Source: Pontederia crassipes (taxonomy: Eukaryota > Streptophyta > Magnoliopsida > Commelinales > Pontederiaceae). Taken from it: a DNA stretch of 64,000 nucleotides. Positions within the stretch are counted from its first letter, which is position 1. Every line of letters begins with the position of its first letter. The stretch lies in NCBI GenBank assembly GCA_030549335.1, contig JAUKPH010000018.1:5704001-5768000 (forward strand). The letters run 5' to 3'. The notes beneath the pieces were generated by a model. The model saw only the letters and a list, made by a program, of their open reading frames with translations. It was not told the origin of the DNA and searched no databases. The translations under genes were made by a program, and so were the position numbers. This document shows positions 11,839 through 24,105 of this stretch, piece after piece.

Positions 11839-13018
11839 CCAACTCTAAGTCTCTAATCCCCAAGAGCGTTATCTTTGATTGTAACGGTTCAACTTCGGAT
11901 TGAAATAGAGTTAAAGTTCTAAAGATCTATCACCTCTTAGGACACCCAAAGGGTGTAATAAGTATCTATAACTTATAGCTTTGAACCTCACTCCAAGACT
12001 CTAATCCCCAAGAGCGTTATCTTTGATTGTAACGGTTCAACTTCGGATTGAAATAGAGTTAAAGTTCTAAAGATCTATCACCTCTTAGGGCAACCAAAGG
12101 TTATAACAAGTATCTATAACTTATAGCTTTGAACCCAACTCTGAGACTCTAATCCCCAAGAGCGTTATCTTTGATTGTAACGGTTCAACTTCGGATTGAA
12201 ATAGAGTTAAAGTTCTAAAGATCTATCACCTCTTAGGACACCCAAAGGTTGTAATAAGTATCTATAACTTATAGCTTTGAACCTAACTCTAAGACTCTAA
12301 TCCCCAAGAGCGTTATCTTTGATTGTAACAGTTCAACTTCGGATTGAAATAGAGTTAAAGTTCTAAAGATCTATCACCTCTTAGGGCACCCAAAGGTTGT
12401 AATAAGTATCTATAACTTATAGCTTTGAACCCAACTCTAAGACTCTAATCCCCAGGAGCGTTATCTTTGATTGTAACGGTTCAACTTCGGTTTGAAATAG
12501 AGTTCAAGTTCTAAAGATCTATCACCTCTTAGGGCACCCAAAGGTTGTAATAAGTGTCTATAACTTATAGCTTTGCTCCTTACTCTAAGACTCTAATCCC
12601 CAAGAGCGTTATCTTTGATTGTAACGGTTCAACTTCGGTTTGAAATAGAGTTATAGTTCTAAAGATCTATCACCTCTTAGGACACCCAAAGGTTGTAATA
12701 AGTATCTATAACTTATAGCTTTGCACCATACTCTAAGACTCTAATCCCCAAGAGCGTTATCTTTGATTGTAACGGTTCAACTTCGGATTGAAATAGAGTT
12801 AAAGTTCTAAAGATCTATCACCTCTTAGGACACCCAAAGGTTGTAATAAGTATCTATAACTTATAGCTTTGAACCTAACTCTAAGACTCCAATCCCCAAG
12901 AGCGTTATCTTTGATTGTAACGGTTCAACTTCGGATTGAAATAGAGTTAAAGTTCTAAAGATCTATCACCTCTTACGGCACCCAAAGGTTGTAATAAGTA
13001 TCTATAACTTATAGCTTT
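11839..13018 (+). repeat. Long-range duplicate block, right copy (partner 1-1,180)
   Basis: This is the second copy of the block described at 1-1,180. It follows a monomer with ggtctccc (about 11,792), and homology stops at about 13,019, where the partner continues with cttcagattg and this copy with cggtttg. It also marks the right edge of the ttcaag/ctcctta domain: after 12,727 those lineages are not seen again in the same combination. Confidence 0.87.
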
Positions 13019-14497
13019 GAACCCAACTCTAAGACTCTAATCCCCAAGAGCGTTATCTTTGATTGTAACGGTTCAACTTCGGTTTGAAATAGAGTTAAAG
13101 TTCTAAAGATCTATCACCTCTTAGGGCACCCAAAGGTTGTAATAAGTATCTATAACTTATAGCTTTGCACCTTACTCTAAGACTCTAATCCCCAAGAGCG
13201 TTATCTTTGATTGTAACGGTTCAACTTCGGTTTGAAATAGAGTTAAAGGTCTAAAGATCTATCTCCTCTTAGGTCACCCAAAGGTTGTAATCAGTATCTA
13301 TAACTTATAGCTTTGAACCCAACTCTAAGAATCCAATCCCCAAGAAAGTTATCTTTGATTGTAACGGTTCAACTTCGGATTGAAATAGAGTTAAAGTTCT
13401 AAAGATCTATCACCTCTTAGGACACCCAAAGGGTGTAATAAGTATCTATAAGTTATAGCTTTGAACCTCACTCTAAGACTCTAATCCCCAAGAGCGTTAT
13501 CTTTGATTGTAACGGTTCAACTTCGGTTTGAAATAGAGTTAACGTTCTAAAGATTTATCACCTCTTAGGGCACCCAAAGGTTGTAATAAGTATCTATAAC
13601 TTATAGCTTTGAACCTAACTCTATGACTCCAATCCCCAAGAGCGTTATCTTTGATTGTAAGGGTTCAACTTCGGTTTGAAATAGAGTTAAAGTTCTAAAG
13701 ATCTATCTCCTCTTAGGACTCCCAAAGGTTGTAATAAGTATCTATAACTTATAGCTTTGAACCCAACTCTAAGTCTCTAATCCCCAAGAGCGTTATCTTT
13801 GATTGTAACGGTTCAACTTCGGATTGAAATAGAGTTAAAGTTCTAAAGATCTATCACCTCTTAGGACACCCAAAGGTTGTAATAAGTATCTATAACTTAT
13901 AGCTTTGAACCTAACTCTAAGACTCTAATCCTCAAGAGCGTTATCTTTGATTGTAACGGTTCAACTTCGGATTGAAATAGAGTTAAAGTTCTAAAGATCT
14001 ATCACCTCTTAGGGCACCCAAAGGTTGTAATATGTATCTATAACTTATAGCTTTGAACCCAACTCTTAGACTCTAATCCCCAAGAGCGTTATCTTTGATT
14101 GTAACGGTTCAACTTCGGATTGAAATAGAGTTAAAGTTCTAAAGATCTATCACCTCTTAGGACACCTAAAGGTTGTAATAAGTATCTATAACTTATAGCT
14201 TTGAACCTAACTCTAAGACTCTAATCCCCAAGAGCGTTAGCTTTGATTGTAACGGTTCAACTTCGGATTGAAATAGAGTTAAAGTTCTAAAGATCTATCA
14301 CCTCTTAGGGCACCCAAAGGTTGTAATAAGTATCTATAACTTATAGCTTTGAACCCAACTCTAAGACTCTAATCCCAGGAGCGTTATCTTTGATTGTAAC
14401 GGTTGAACTTCGGTTTGAAATAGAGTTAAAGTTCTAAAGATCTATCACCTCTTAGGGCACCCAAAGGTTTTAATAAGTATCTATAACTTATAGCTTT
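13019..14497 (+). repeat. Transition block: first run of the gaatcc/aacgttc/gactccc lineages
   Basis: Ten monomers. Here the series aaaggtc with ggtcaccc and aatcag (13,167), gaatcc with gggtg (13,315), cctcact with aacgttc and gatttatc (13,463), ctatgactcc with gtaaggg and gactccc (13,611) and tctct (13,759) appears together for the first time. Private changes include aagaaag (13,345) and a 1-base deletion in aatcccagg (about 14,376). Nothing but satellite is present. Confidence 0.85.
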
Positions 14498-17457
14498 GCA
14501 CCTTACTCTAAGACTCTAATCCCCAAGAGCGTTATCTTTGATTGTAACGGTTCAACTTCGGTTTGAAATAGAGTTAAAGTTCTAAAGATCTATCTCCTCT
14601 TAGGACACCCAAAGGTTGTAATAAGTATATATAACTTATAGCTTTGAACCCAACTCTAAGACTCTAATCCCCAAGAGCGTTATCTTTGATTGTAACGGTT
14701 CAACTTCGGATTGAAATAGAGTTAAAGTTCTAAAGATCTATCACCTCTTAGGGCACCCAAAGGTTGTAATAAGTATCTATAACTTATAGCTTTGAACCCA
14801 ACTCTAAGACACTAATCCCCAAGAGCGTTACCTTTGATTGTAACCGTTCAACTTCGGTTTGAAATAGAGTTAAAGTTCTAAAGATCTATCACCTCTTAGG
14901 GCACCCAAAGGCTGTAATAAGTATCTATAACTTATAGCTTTGCACCATACTCTAAGACTCTAATCCCCAAGAGCGTTATCTTTGATTGTAACGGTTCAAC
15001 TTCGGTTTGAAATAGAGTTAAAGTTCTAAAGATCTATCTCCTCTTAGGACACCCAAAGGTTGTAATAAGTATATAGAACTTATAGCTTTGAACCCAACTC
15101 TAAGACTCCAATCCCCAAGAGCGTTATCTTTGATTGTAACGATTCAACTTCGGATTGAAATAGAGTTAAAGTTCTAAAGATCTATCACCTCTTAGTACAC
15201 CCAAAGGGTGTAATAAGTATCTATAACTTATAGCTTTGAACCTAACTCTAAGACTCTCATCCCCAAGAGCGTTATCTTTGATTGTAACGGTTCAACTTCG
15301 GATTGAAATAGAGTTAAAGTTCTAAAGATCTATCACCTCTTAGGGCACCCAAAGGTTGTAATAAGTATCTATAACTTATAGCTTTGAACCCAACTCTAAG
15401 ACACTAATCCCCAAGAGCGTTACCTTTGATTGTAACAGTTCAACTGCGGTTTGAAATAGAGTTAAAGTTCTAAAGATCTATCACCTCTTAGGGCACCCAA
15501 AGGTTGTAATAAGTATCTATAACTTATAGCTTTGCACCATACTCTAAGACTCTAATCCCCAAGAGCGTTATCTTTGATTGTAACGGTTCAACTTCGGTTT
15601 GAAATAAAGTTAAAGGTCTAAAGATCTATCTCCTCTTAGGTCACCCAAAGGTTGTAATCAGTATCTATAACTTATAGCTTTGAACCCAACTCTAAGAATC
15701 CAATCCCCAAGAGCGTTATCTTTGATTGTAACGGTTCAACTTCGGATTGAAATAGAGTTAAAGTTCTAAAGATCTATCACCTCTTAGGACACCCAAAGGG
15801 TGTAATAAGTATCTATAACTTATAGCTTTGAACCTAACTCTAAGACTCTAATCCCCAAGAGCGTTATCTTTGATTGTAACGGTTCAACTTCGGATTGAAA
15901 TAGAGTTAAAGTTCTAAAGATCTATCACCTCTTAGGGCACCCAAAGGTTGTAATAAGTATCTATAACTTATAGCTTTGAACCCAACTCTAAGACACTAAT
16001 CCCCAAGAGCGTTATCTTTGATTGTAACGGTTCAACTTCGGTTTGAAATAGAGTTAAAGTTCTAAAGATCTATCACCTCTTAGGGCACCCAAAGGTTGTA
16101 ATAAGTATCTATAACTTATAGCTTTGCACCATACTCTAAGACTCTAATCCCCAAGAGCGTTATCTTTGATTGTAACGGTTCAACTTCGGTTTGAAATAGA
16201 GTTAAAGGTCTAAAGATCTATCTCCTCTTAGGTCACCCAAAGGTTGTAATCAGTATCTATAACTTATAGCTTTGAACCCAACTCTAAGAATCCAATCCCC
16301 AAGAGCGTTATCTTTGATTGTAACGGTTCAACTTCGGATTGAAATAGAGTTAAAGTTCTAAAGATCTATCACCTCTTAGGACACCCAAAGGGTGTAATAA
16401 GTATCTATAACTTATAGCTTTGAACCTCACTCTAAGACTCTAATCCCCAAGAGCGTTATCTTTGATTGTAACGGTTCAACTTCGGTTTGAAATAGAGTTA
16501 ACGTTCTAAAGATTTATCACCTCTTAGGGCACCCAAAGGTTGTAATAAGTATCTATAACTTATAGCTTTGAACCTAACTCTATGACTCCAATCCCCAAGA
16601 GCGTTATCTTTGATTGTAAGGGTTCAACTTCGGTTTGAAATAGAGTTAAAGTTCTAAAGATCTATCTCCTCTTAGGACTCCCAAAGGTTGTAATAAGTAT
16701 CTATAACTTATAGCTTTGAACCCAACTCTAAGTCTCTAATCCCCAAGAGCGTTATCTTTGATTGTAACGGTTCAACTTCGGATTGCAATAGAGTTAAAGT
16801 TCTAAAGATCTATCACCTCTTAGGACACCCAAAGGGTGTAATAAGTATCTATAACTTATAGCTTTGAACCTAACTCTAAGACTCTAATCCCCAAGAGCGT
16901 TATCTTTGATTGTAACGGTTCAACTTCGGATTGAAATAGAGTTAAAGTTCTAAAGATCTATCACCTCTTAGGGCACCCAAAGGTTGTAATAAGTATCTAT
17001 AACTTATAGCTTTGAACCCAACTCTAAGACACTAATCCCCAAGAGCGTTATCTTTGATTGTAACGGTTCAACTTCGGTTTGAAATAGAGTTAAAGTTCTA
17101 AAGATCTATCACCTCTTAGGGCACCCAAAGGTTGTAATAAGTATCTATAACTTATAGCTTTGCACCATACTCTAAGACTCTAATCCCCAAGAGCGTTATC
17201 TTTGATTGTAACGGTTCAACTTCGGTTTGAAATAAAGTTAAAGGTCTAAAGATCTATCTCCTCTTAGGTCACCCAAAGGTTGTAATCAGTATCTATAACT
17301 TATAGCTTTGAACCTAACTCTAAGACTCTAATCCCCAAGAGCGTTATCTTTGATTGTAACGGTTCAACTTCGGATTGAAATAGAGTTAAAGTTCTAAAGA
17401 TCTATCACCTCTTAGGGCACCCAAAGGTTGTAATAAGAATCTATAACTTATAGCTTT
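14498..17457 (+). repeat. 20-monomer segmental duplication, copy 1 (2,960 bp)
   Basis: Shared sequence runs from about 14,521 to about 17,310 and matches 17,481-20,270 at a constant offset of 2,960 (20 x 148). Rare markers confirm it: taaccgtt at about 14,842 and 17,802; tatagaact at 15,072 and 18,032; ttagtacac at 15,194 and 18,154; actgcgg at 15,443 and 18,403; gattgcaat at 16,781 and 19,741. No mismatch was found at the places I compared. The last monomer (17,310, cctaact with taagaatc) corresponds to 20,418, not 20,270: copy 1 lacks one gaatcc monomer. Confidence 0.9.
16126..17161 (+). repeat. Reference copy of the 7-monomer HOR (1,036 bp) of the second domain
   Basis: Order of types: caccat/aaaggtc/ggtcaccc; gaatcc/gggtg; cctcact/aacgttc; ctatgactcc/gtaaggg/gactccc; tctct/cggattg; cctaact/gggcac; cccaact gacact/cggtttg. 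The next caccat monomer starts at 17,162, giving 1,036 bases. A shortened 4-monomer form (caccat, gaatcc, cctaact, gacact; 592 bp) lies immediately before it at 15,534-16,125, which is this unit lacking three internal monomers. The same ordered set recurs at 20,714 and 26,325, and with additions at 59,296. Confidence 0.83.
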
Positions 17458-20417
17458 GAACCCAACTCTAAGACACTAATCCCCAAGAGCGTTATCTTTG
17501 ATTGTAACGGTTCAACTTCGGTTTGAAATAGAGTTAAAGTTCTAAAGATCTATCTCCTCTTAGGACACCCAAAGGTTGTAATAAGTATATATAACTTATA
17601 GCTTTGAACCCAACTCTAAGACTCTAATCCCCAAGAGCGTTATCTTTGATTGTAACGGTTCAACTTCGGATTGAAATAGAGTTAAAGTTCTAAAGATCTA
17701 TCACCTCTTAGGGCACCCAAAGGTTGTAATAAGTATCTATAACTTATAGCTTTGAACCCAACTCTAAGACACTAATCCCCAAGAGCGTTACCTTTGATTG
17801 TAACCGTTCAACTTCGGTTTGAAATAGAGTTAAAGTTCTAAAGATCTATCACCTCTTAGGGCACCCAAAGGCTGTAATAAGTATCTATAACTTATAGCTT
17901 TGCACCATACTCTAAGACTCTAATCCCCAAGAGCGTTATCTTTGATTGTAACGGTTCAACTTCGGTTTGAAATAGAGTTAAAGTTCTAAAGATCTATCTC
18001 CTCTTAGGACACCCAAAGGTTGTAATAAGTATATAGAACTTATAGCTTTGAACCCAACTCTAAGACTCCAATCCCCAAGAGCGTTATCTTTGATTGTAAC
18101 GATTCAACTTCGGATTGAAATAGAGTTAAAGTTCTAAAGATCTATCACCTCTTAGTACACCCAAAGGGTGTAATAAGTATCTATAACTTATAGCTTTGAA
18201 CCTAACTCTAAGACTCTCATCCCCAAGAGCGTTATCTTTGATTGTAACGGTTCAACTTCGGATTGAAATAGAGTTAAAGTTCTAAAGATCTATCACCTCT
18301 TAGGGCACCCAAAGGTTGTAATAAGTATCTATAACTTATAGCTTTGAACCCAACTCTAAGACACTAATCCCCAAGAGCGTTACCTTTGATTGTAACAGTT
18401 CAACTGCGGTTTGAAATAGAGTTAAAGTTCTAAAGATCTATCACCTCTTAGGGCACCCAAAGGTTGTAATAAGTATCTATAACTTATAGCTTTGCACCAT
18501 ACTCTAAGACTCTAATCCCCAAGAGCGTTATCTTTGATTGTAACGGTTCAACTTCGGTTTGAAATAAAGTTAAAGGTCTAAAGATCTATCTCCTCTTAGG
18601 TCACCCAAAGGTTGTAATCAGTATCTATAACTTATAGCTTTGAACCCAACTCTAAGAATCCAATCCCCAAGAGCGTTATCTTTGATTGTAACGGTTCAAC
18701 TTCGGATTGAAATAGAGTTAAAGTTCTAAAGATCTATCACCTCTTAGGACACCCAAAGGGTGTAATAAGTATCTATAACTTATAGCTTTGAACCTAACTC
18801 TAAGACTCTAATCCCCAAGAGCGTTATCTTTGATTGTAACGGTTCAACTTCGGATTGAAATAGAGTTAAAGTTCTAAAGATCTATCACCTCTTAGGGCAC
18901 CCAAAGGTTGTAATAAGTATCTATAACTTATAGCTTTGAACCCAACTCTAAGACACTAATCCCCAAGAGCGTTATCTTTGATTGTAACGGTTCAACTTCG
19001 GTTTGAAATAGAGTTAAAGTTCTAAAGATCTATCACCTCTTAGGGCACCCAAAGGTTGTAATAAGTATCTATAACTTATAGCTTTGCACCATACTCTAAG
19101 ACTCTAATCCCCAAGAGCGTTATCTTTGATTGTAACGGTTCAACTTCGGTTTGAAATAGAGTTAAAGGTCTAAAGATCTATCTCCTCTTAGGTCACCCAA
19201 AGGTTGTAATCAGTATCTATAACTTATAGCTTTGAACCCAACTCTAAGAATCCAATCCCCAAGAGCGTTATCTTTGATTGTAACGGTTCAACTTCGGATT
19301 GAAATAGAGTTAAAGTTCTAAAGATCTATCACCTCTTAGGACACCCAAAGGGTGTAATAAGTATCTATAACTTATAGCTTTGAACCTCACTCTAAGACTC
19401 TAATCCCCAAGAGCGTTATCTTTGATTGTAACGGTTCAACTTCGGTTTGAAATAGAGTTAACGTTCTAAAGATTTATCACCTCTTAGGGCACCCAAAGGT
19501 TGTAATAAGTATCTATAACTTATAGCTTTGAACCTAACTCTATGACTCCAATCCCCAAGAGCGTTATCTTTGATTGTAAGGGTTCAACTTCGGTTTGAAA
19601 TAGAGTTAAAGTTCTAAAGATCTATCTCCTCTTAGGACTCCCAAAGGTTGTAATAAGTATCTATAACTTATAGCTTTGAACCCAACTCTAAGTCTCTAAT
19701 CCCCAAGAGCGTTATCTTTGATTGTAACGGTTCAACTTCGGATTGCAATAGAGTTAAAGTTCTAAAGATCTATCACCTCTTAGGACACCCAAAGGGTGTA
19801 ATAAGTATCTATAACTTATAGCTTTGAACCTAACTCTAAGACTCTAATCCCCAAGAGCGTTATCTTTGATTGTAACGGTTCAACTTCGGATTGAAATAGA
19901 GTTAAAGTTCTAAAGATCTATCACCTCTTAGGGCACCCAAAGGTTGTAATAAGTATCTATAACTTATAGCTTTGAACCCAACTCTAAGACACTAATCCCC
20001 AAGAGCGTTATCTTTGATTGTAACGGTTCAACTTCGGTTTGAAATAGAGTTAAAGTTCTAAAGATCTATCACCTCTTAGGGCACCCAAAGGTTGTAATAA
20101 GTATCTATAACTTATAGCTTTGCACCATACTCTAAGACTCTAATCCCCAAGAGCGTTATCTTTGATTGTAACGGTTCAACTTCGGTTTGAAATAAAGTTA
20201 AAGGTCTAAAGATCTATCTCCTCTTAGGTCACCCAAAGGTTGTAATCAGTATCTATAACTTATAGCTTTGAACCCAACTCTAAGAATCCAATCCCCAAGA
20301 GCGTTATCTTTGATTGTAACGGTTCAACTTCGGATTGAAATAGAGTTAAAGTTCTAAAGATCTATCACCTCTTAGGACACCCAAAGGGTGTAATAAGTAT
20401 CTATAACTTATAGCTTT
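17458..20417 (+). repeat. 20-monomer segmental duplication, copy 2 (2,960 bp)
   Basis: Second copy of the block at 14,498. Its first monomer is a hybrid: junction cccaact with gacact as in the type ending copy 1, then cggtttg/ctcc/ggacac/tatata as in the monomer at 14,498. The exchange point therefore lies within the identical stretch at about 17,478-17,540. Its extra gaatcc monomer at 20,270 restores the standard order before taagaatc at 20,542. Confidence 0.9.
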
Positions 20418-22340
20418 GAACCTAACTCTAAGACTCTAATCCCCAAGAGCGTTATCTTTGATTGTAACGGTTCAACTTCGGATTGAAATAGAGTTAAAGT
20501 TCTAAAGATCTATCACCTCTTAGGGCACCCAAAGGTTGTAATAAGAATCTATAACTTATAGCTTTGAACCCAACTCTAAGACACTAATCCCCAAGAGCGT
20601 TATCTTTGATTGTAACGGTTCAACTTCGGTTTGAAATAGAGTTAAAGTTCTAAAGATCTATCACCTCTTAGGGCACCCAAAGGTTGTAATAAGTATCTAT
20701 AACTTATAGCTTTGCACCATACTCTAAGACTCTAATCCCCAAGAGCGTTATCTTTGATTGTAACGGTTCAACTTCGGTTTGAAATAGAGTTAAAGGTCTA
20801 AAGATCTATCTCCTCTTACGTCACCCAAAGGTTGTAATCAGTATCTATAACTTATAGCTTTGAACCCAACTCTAAGAATCCAATCCCCAAGAGCATTATC
20901 TTTGATTGTAACGGTTCAACTTCGGATTGAAATAGAGTTAAAGTTCTAAAGATCTATCACCTCTTAGGACACCCAAAGGGTGTAATAAGTATCTATAACT
21001 TATAGCTTTGAACCTCACTCTAAGACTCTAATCCCCAAGAGCGTTATCTTTGATTGTAACGGTTCAACTTCGGTTTGAAATAGAGTTAACGTTCTAAAGA
21101 TTTATCACCTCTTAGGGCACCCAAAGGTTGTAATAAGTATCTATAACTTATAGCTTTGAACCTAACTCTATGACTCCAATCCCCAAGAGCGTTATCTTTG
21201 ATTGTAAGGGTTCAACTTCGGTTTGAAATAGAGTTAAAGTTCTAAAGATCTATCTCCTCTTAGGACTCCCAAAGGTTGTAATAAGTATCTATAACTTATA
21301 GCTTTGAACCCAGCTCTAAGTCTCTAATCCCCAAGAGCGTTATCTTTGATTGTAACGGTTCAACTTCGGATTGAAATAGAGTTAAAGTTCTAAAGATCTA
21401 TCACCTCTTAGGACACCCAAATGTTGTAATAAGTATCTATAACTTATAGCTTTGAACCTAACTCTAAGACTCTAATCCCCAAGAGCGTTATCTTTGATTG
21501 TAACGGTTCAACTTCGGATTGAAATAGAGTTAAAGTTTTAAAGATCTATCACCTCTTAGGGCACCCAAAGGTTGTAATAAGTATCTATAACTTATAGCTT
21601 CGAACCCAACTCTTAGACTCTAATCCCCAAGAGCGTTATCTTTGATTGTAACGGTTCAACTTCGGATTGAAATAGAGTTAAAGTTCTAAAGATCTATCAC
21701 CTCTTAGGACACCTAAAGGTTGTAATAAGTATCTATAACTTATAGCTTTGAACCTAACTCTAAGACTCTAATCCCCAAGAGCGTTATCTTTGATTGTAAC
21801 GGTTCAACTTCGGATTGAAATAGAGTTAAAGTTCTAAAGATCTATCACCTCTTAGGGCACCCAAATGTTGTAATAAGTATCTATAACTTATAGCTTTGTA
21901 CCAACTCTAAGACTCTAATCCCCAGGAGCGTTATCTTTGATTGTAACGATTGAACTTCGGTTTGAAATAGAGTTAAAGTTCTAAAGATCTATCACCTCTT
22001 AGGGCACCCAAAGGTTGTAATAAGTATCTATAACTTATAGCTTTGCACCTTACTCTAAGACTCTAATCCCCAAGAGCGTTATCTTTGATTGTAACGGTTC
22101 AACTTCGGTTTGAAATAGAGTTAAAGTTCTAAAGATCTATCTCCTCTTAGGACACCCAAAGGTTGTAATAAGTATATATAACTTATAGCTTTGAACCCAA
22201 CTCTAAGACTCTAATCCCCAAGAGCGTTATCTTTGATTGTAACGGTTCAACTTCGGATTGAAATAGAGTTAAAGTTCTAAAGATCTATCACCTCTTAGGG
22301 CACCCAAAGGTTGTAATAAGTATCTATAACTTATAGCTTT
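20418..22340 (+). repeat. Satellite segment: another 7-mer run followed by a copy of the 14.0-14.8 kb order
   Basis: From 20,714 the 7-monomer order (caccat, gaatcc, cctcact, ctatgactcc, tctct, cctaact) runs once with private changes: ttacgtcaccc (20,817), gagcatt (20,893), cccagctct (21,311), caaatgttg (21,418). From 21,602 the series cttagac, cctaact, ccagg with ttgaac-type arm, cacctta/tatata, cccaact matches 14,055-14,793, 51 monomers earlier. One base is missing at the tttgtacc junction (21,898). Confidence 0.8.
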
Positions 22341-23366
22341 GAACCCAACTCTAAGACACTAATCCCCAAGAGTCTTTGATTGTAACGGTTCAACTTCGGT
22401 TTGAAATAGAGTTAAAGTTCTAAAGATCTATCACCTCTTAGGACACCCAAAGGTTGTAATAAGTATCTATAACTTATAGCTTTGAACCTAACTCTAAGAC
22501 TCTAATCCCCAAGAGCGTTATCTTTGATTGTAACGGTTCAACTTCGGATTGAAATAGAGTTAAAGTTCTAAAGATCTATCACCTCTTAGGGCACCCAAAG
22601 GTTGTAATAAGTATCTATAACTTATAGCTTTGAACCCAACTCTAAGACTCTAATCCCCAAGAGCGTTATCTTTGATTGTAACGGTTCAACTTCGGTTTGA
22701 AATAGAGTTAAAGTTCTAAAGATCTATCACCACTTAGGGCACCCAAAGGTTGTAATAAGTATCTATAACTTATAGCTTTGCACCTTACTCTAAGACTCTA
22801 ATCCCCAAGAGTGTTATCTTTGATTGTAACGGTTCAACTTCGGTTTGAAATAGAGTTAAAGTTCTAAAGATCTATCACCTCTTAGGGCACCCAAAGGTTG
22901 TAATAAGTATCTATAACTTATAGCTTTGCACCTTACTCTAAGACTCTAATCCCCAAGAGCGTTATCTTTGATTGTAACGGTTCAACTTCGGTTTGAAATA
23001 GAGTTAAAGTTCTAAAGATCTATCACCTCTTAGGGCACCCAAAGGTTGTAATAAGTATATATAACTTATAGCTTTGAACCCAACTCTAAGACTCTAATCC
23101 CCAAGAGCGTTATCTTTGATTGTAACGGTTCAACTTCGGATTGAAATAGAGTTAAAGTTCTAAAGATCTATCACCTCTTAGGGCACCCAAAGGTTGTAAT
23201 AAGTATCTATAACTTATAGCTTTGAACCCAACTCTAAGACACTAATCCCCAAGAGTCTTTGATTGTAACGGTTCAACTTCGGTTTGAAATAGAGTTAAAG
23301 TTCTAAAGATGTATCACCTCTTAGGGCACCCAAAGGTTGTAATAAGTATCTATAACTTATAGCTTT
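22341..23366 (+). repeat. 6-monomer spacing marked by a 5-base deletion (agagtcttt)
   Basis: Two gacact monomers (starting 22,341 and 23,224) share the same 5-base loss of cgtta, turning agagcgttatcttt into agagtcttt. They are 883 bases apart, i.e. six monomers less five bases. This removes the first CpG site and shortens those monomers to 143 bp. A shared unusual deletion is strong evidence that the two are duplicates of one event. Confidence 0.85.
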
Positions 23367-23514
23367 GCACCATACTCTAAGACTCTAATCCCCAAGAGCG
23401 TTATCTTTGATTGTAACGGTTCAACTTCGGTTTGAAATAGAGTTAAAGTTCTAAAGATCTATCTCCTCTTAGGACACCCAAAGGTTGTAATAAGTATATA
23501 TAACTTATAGCTTT

Positions 23515-23957
23515 GAACCCAACTCTAAGACTCCAATCCCCAAGAGCGTTATCTTTGATTGTAACGATTCAACTTCGGATTGAAATAGAGTTAAAGTTCT
23601 AAAGATCTATCACCTCTTAGGACACCCAAAGGGTGTAATAAGTGTCTATAACTTATAGCTTTGACCTCACTCTAAGACTCTAATCCCCAAGAGCGTTATC
23701 TTTTATTGTAACGGTTCAACTTCGGTTTGAAATAGAGTTAACGTTCTAAAGATTTATCACCTCTTAGGGCACCCAAAGGTTATAATAAGTATCTATAACT
23801 TATAGCTTTTAACCCAACTCTATGACTCTAATCCCCAAGAGCGTTATCTTTGATTGTAACGGTTCAACTTCGGTTTGAAATAGAGTTAAAGTTCTAAGGA
23901 TCTATCTCCTCTTAGGACACCCAAAGGTTGTAATAAGTATCTATAACTTATAGCTTT
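23515..23957 (+). repeat. First appearance of the 1-base-deletion lineage (tttgacctcac)
   Basis: Three monomers: actcc with aacgattc and gtgtct; then tttgacctcac (one a lost, 147 bp) with ttttattg, aacgttc and ggttataat; then ctatgactct with aaggatc. This trio recurs from 27,805, 29 monomers later, and at many later places. The tttgacctcac deletion occurs 17 times between 23,663 and 58,113 and never earlier in the window, so it dates the material to its right. Confidence 0.85.
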
Positions 23958-24105
23958 GAACCCAACTCTAAGAATCCAATCCCCAATTGCGTTATCTTTG
24001 ATTGTAACGGTTCAACTTCGGATTGAAATAGAGTTAAAGTTCTAAAGATCTATCACCTCTTAGGACACCCAAAGGGTGTAATAAGTATCTATAACTTATA
24101 GCTTT

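Noticed and set aside
14498..20417. Calling the 2,960-bp duplicate an assembly error
   Set aside because: It is possible, but copy 1 lacks a monomer that copy 2 has and the joint is a hybrid monomer, which is what real unequal exchange produces. It is kept as a real duplication with the caveat that reads must confirm it.
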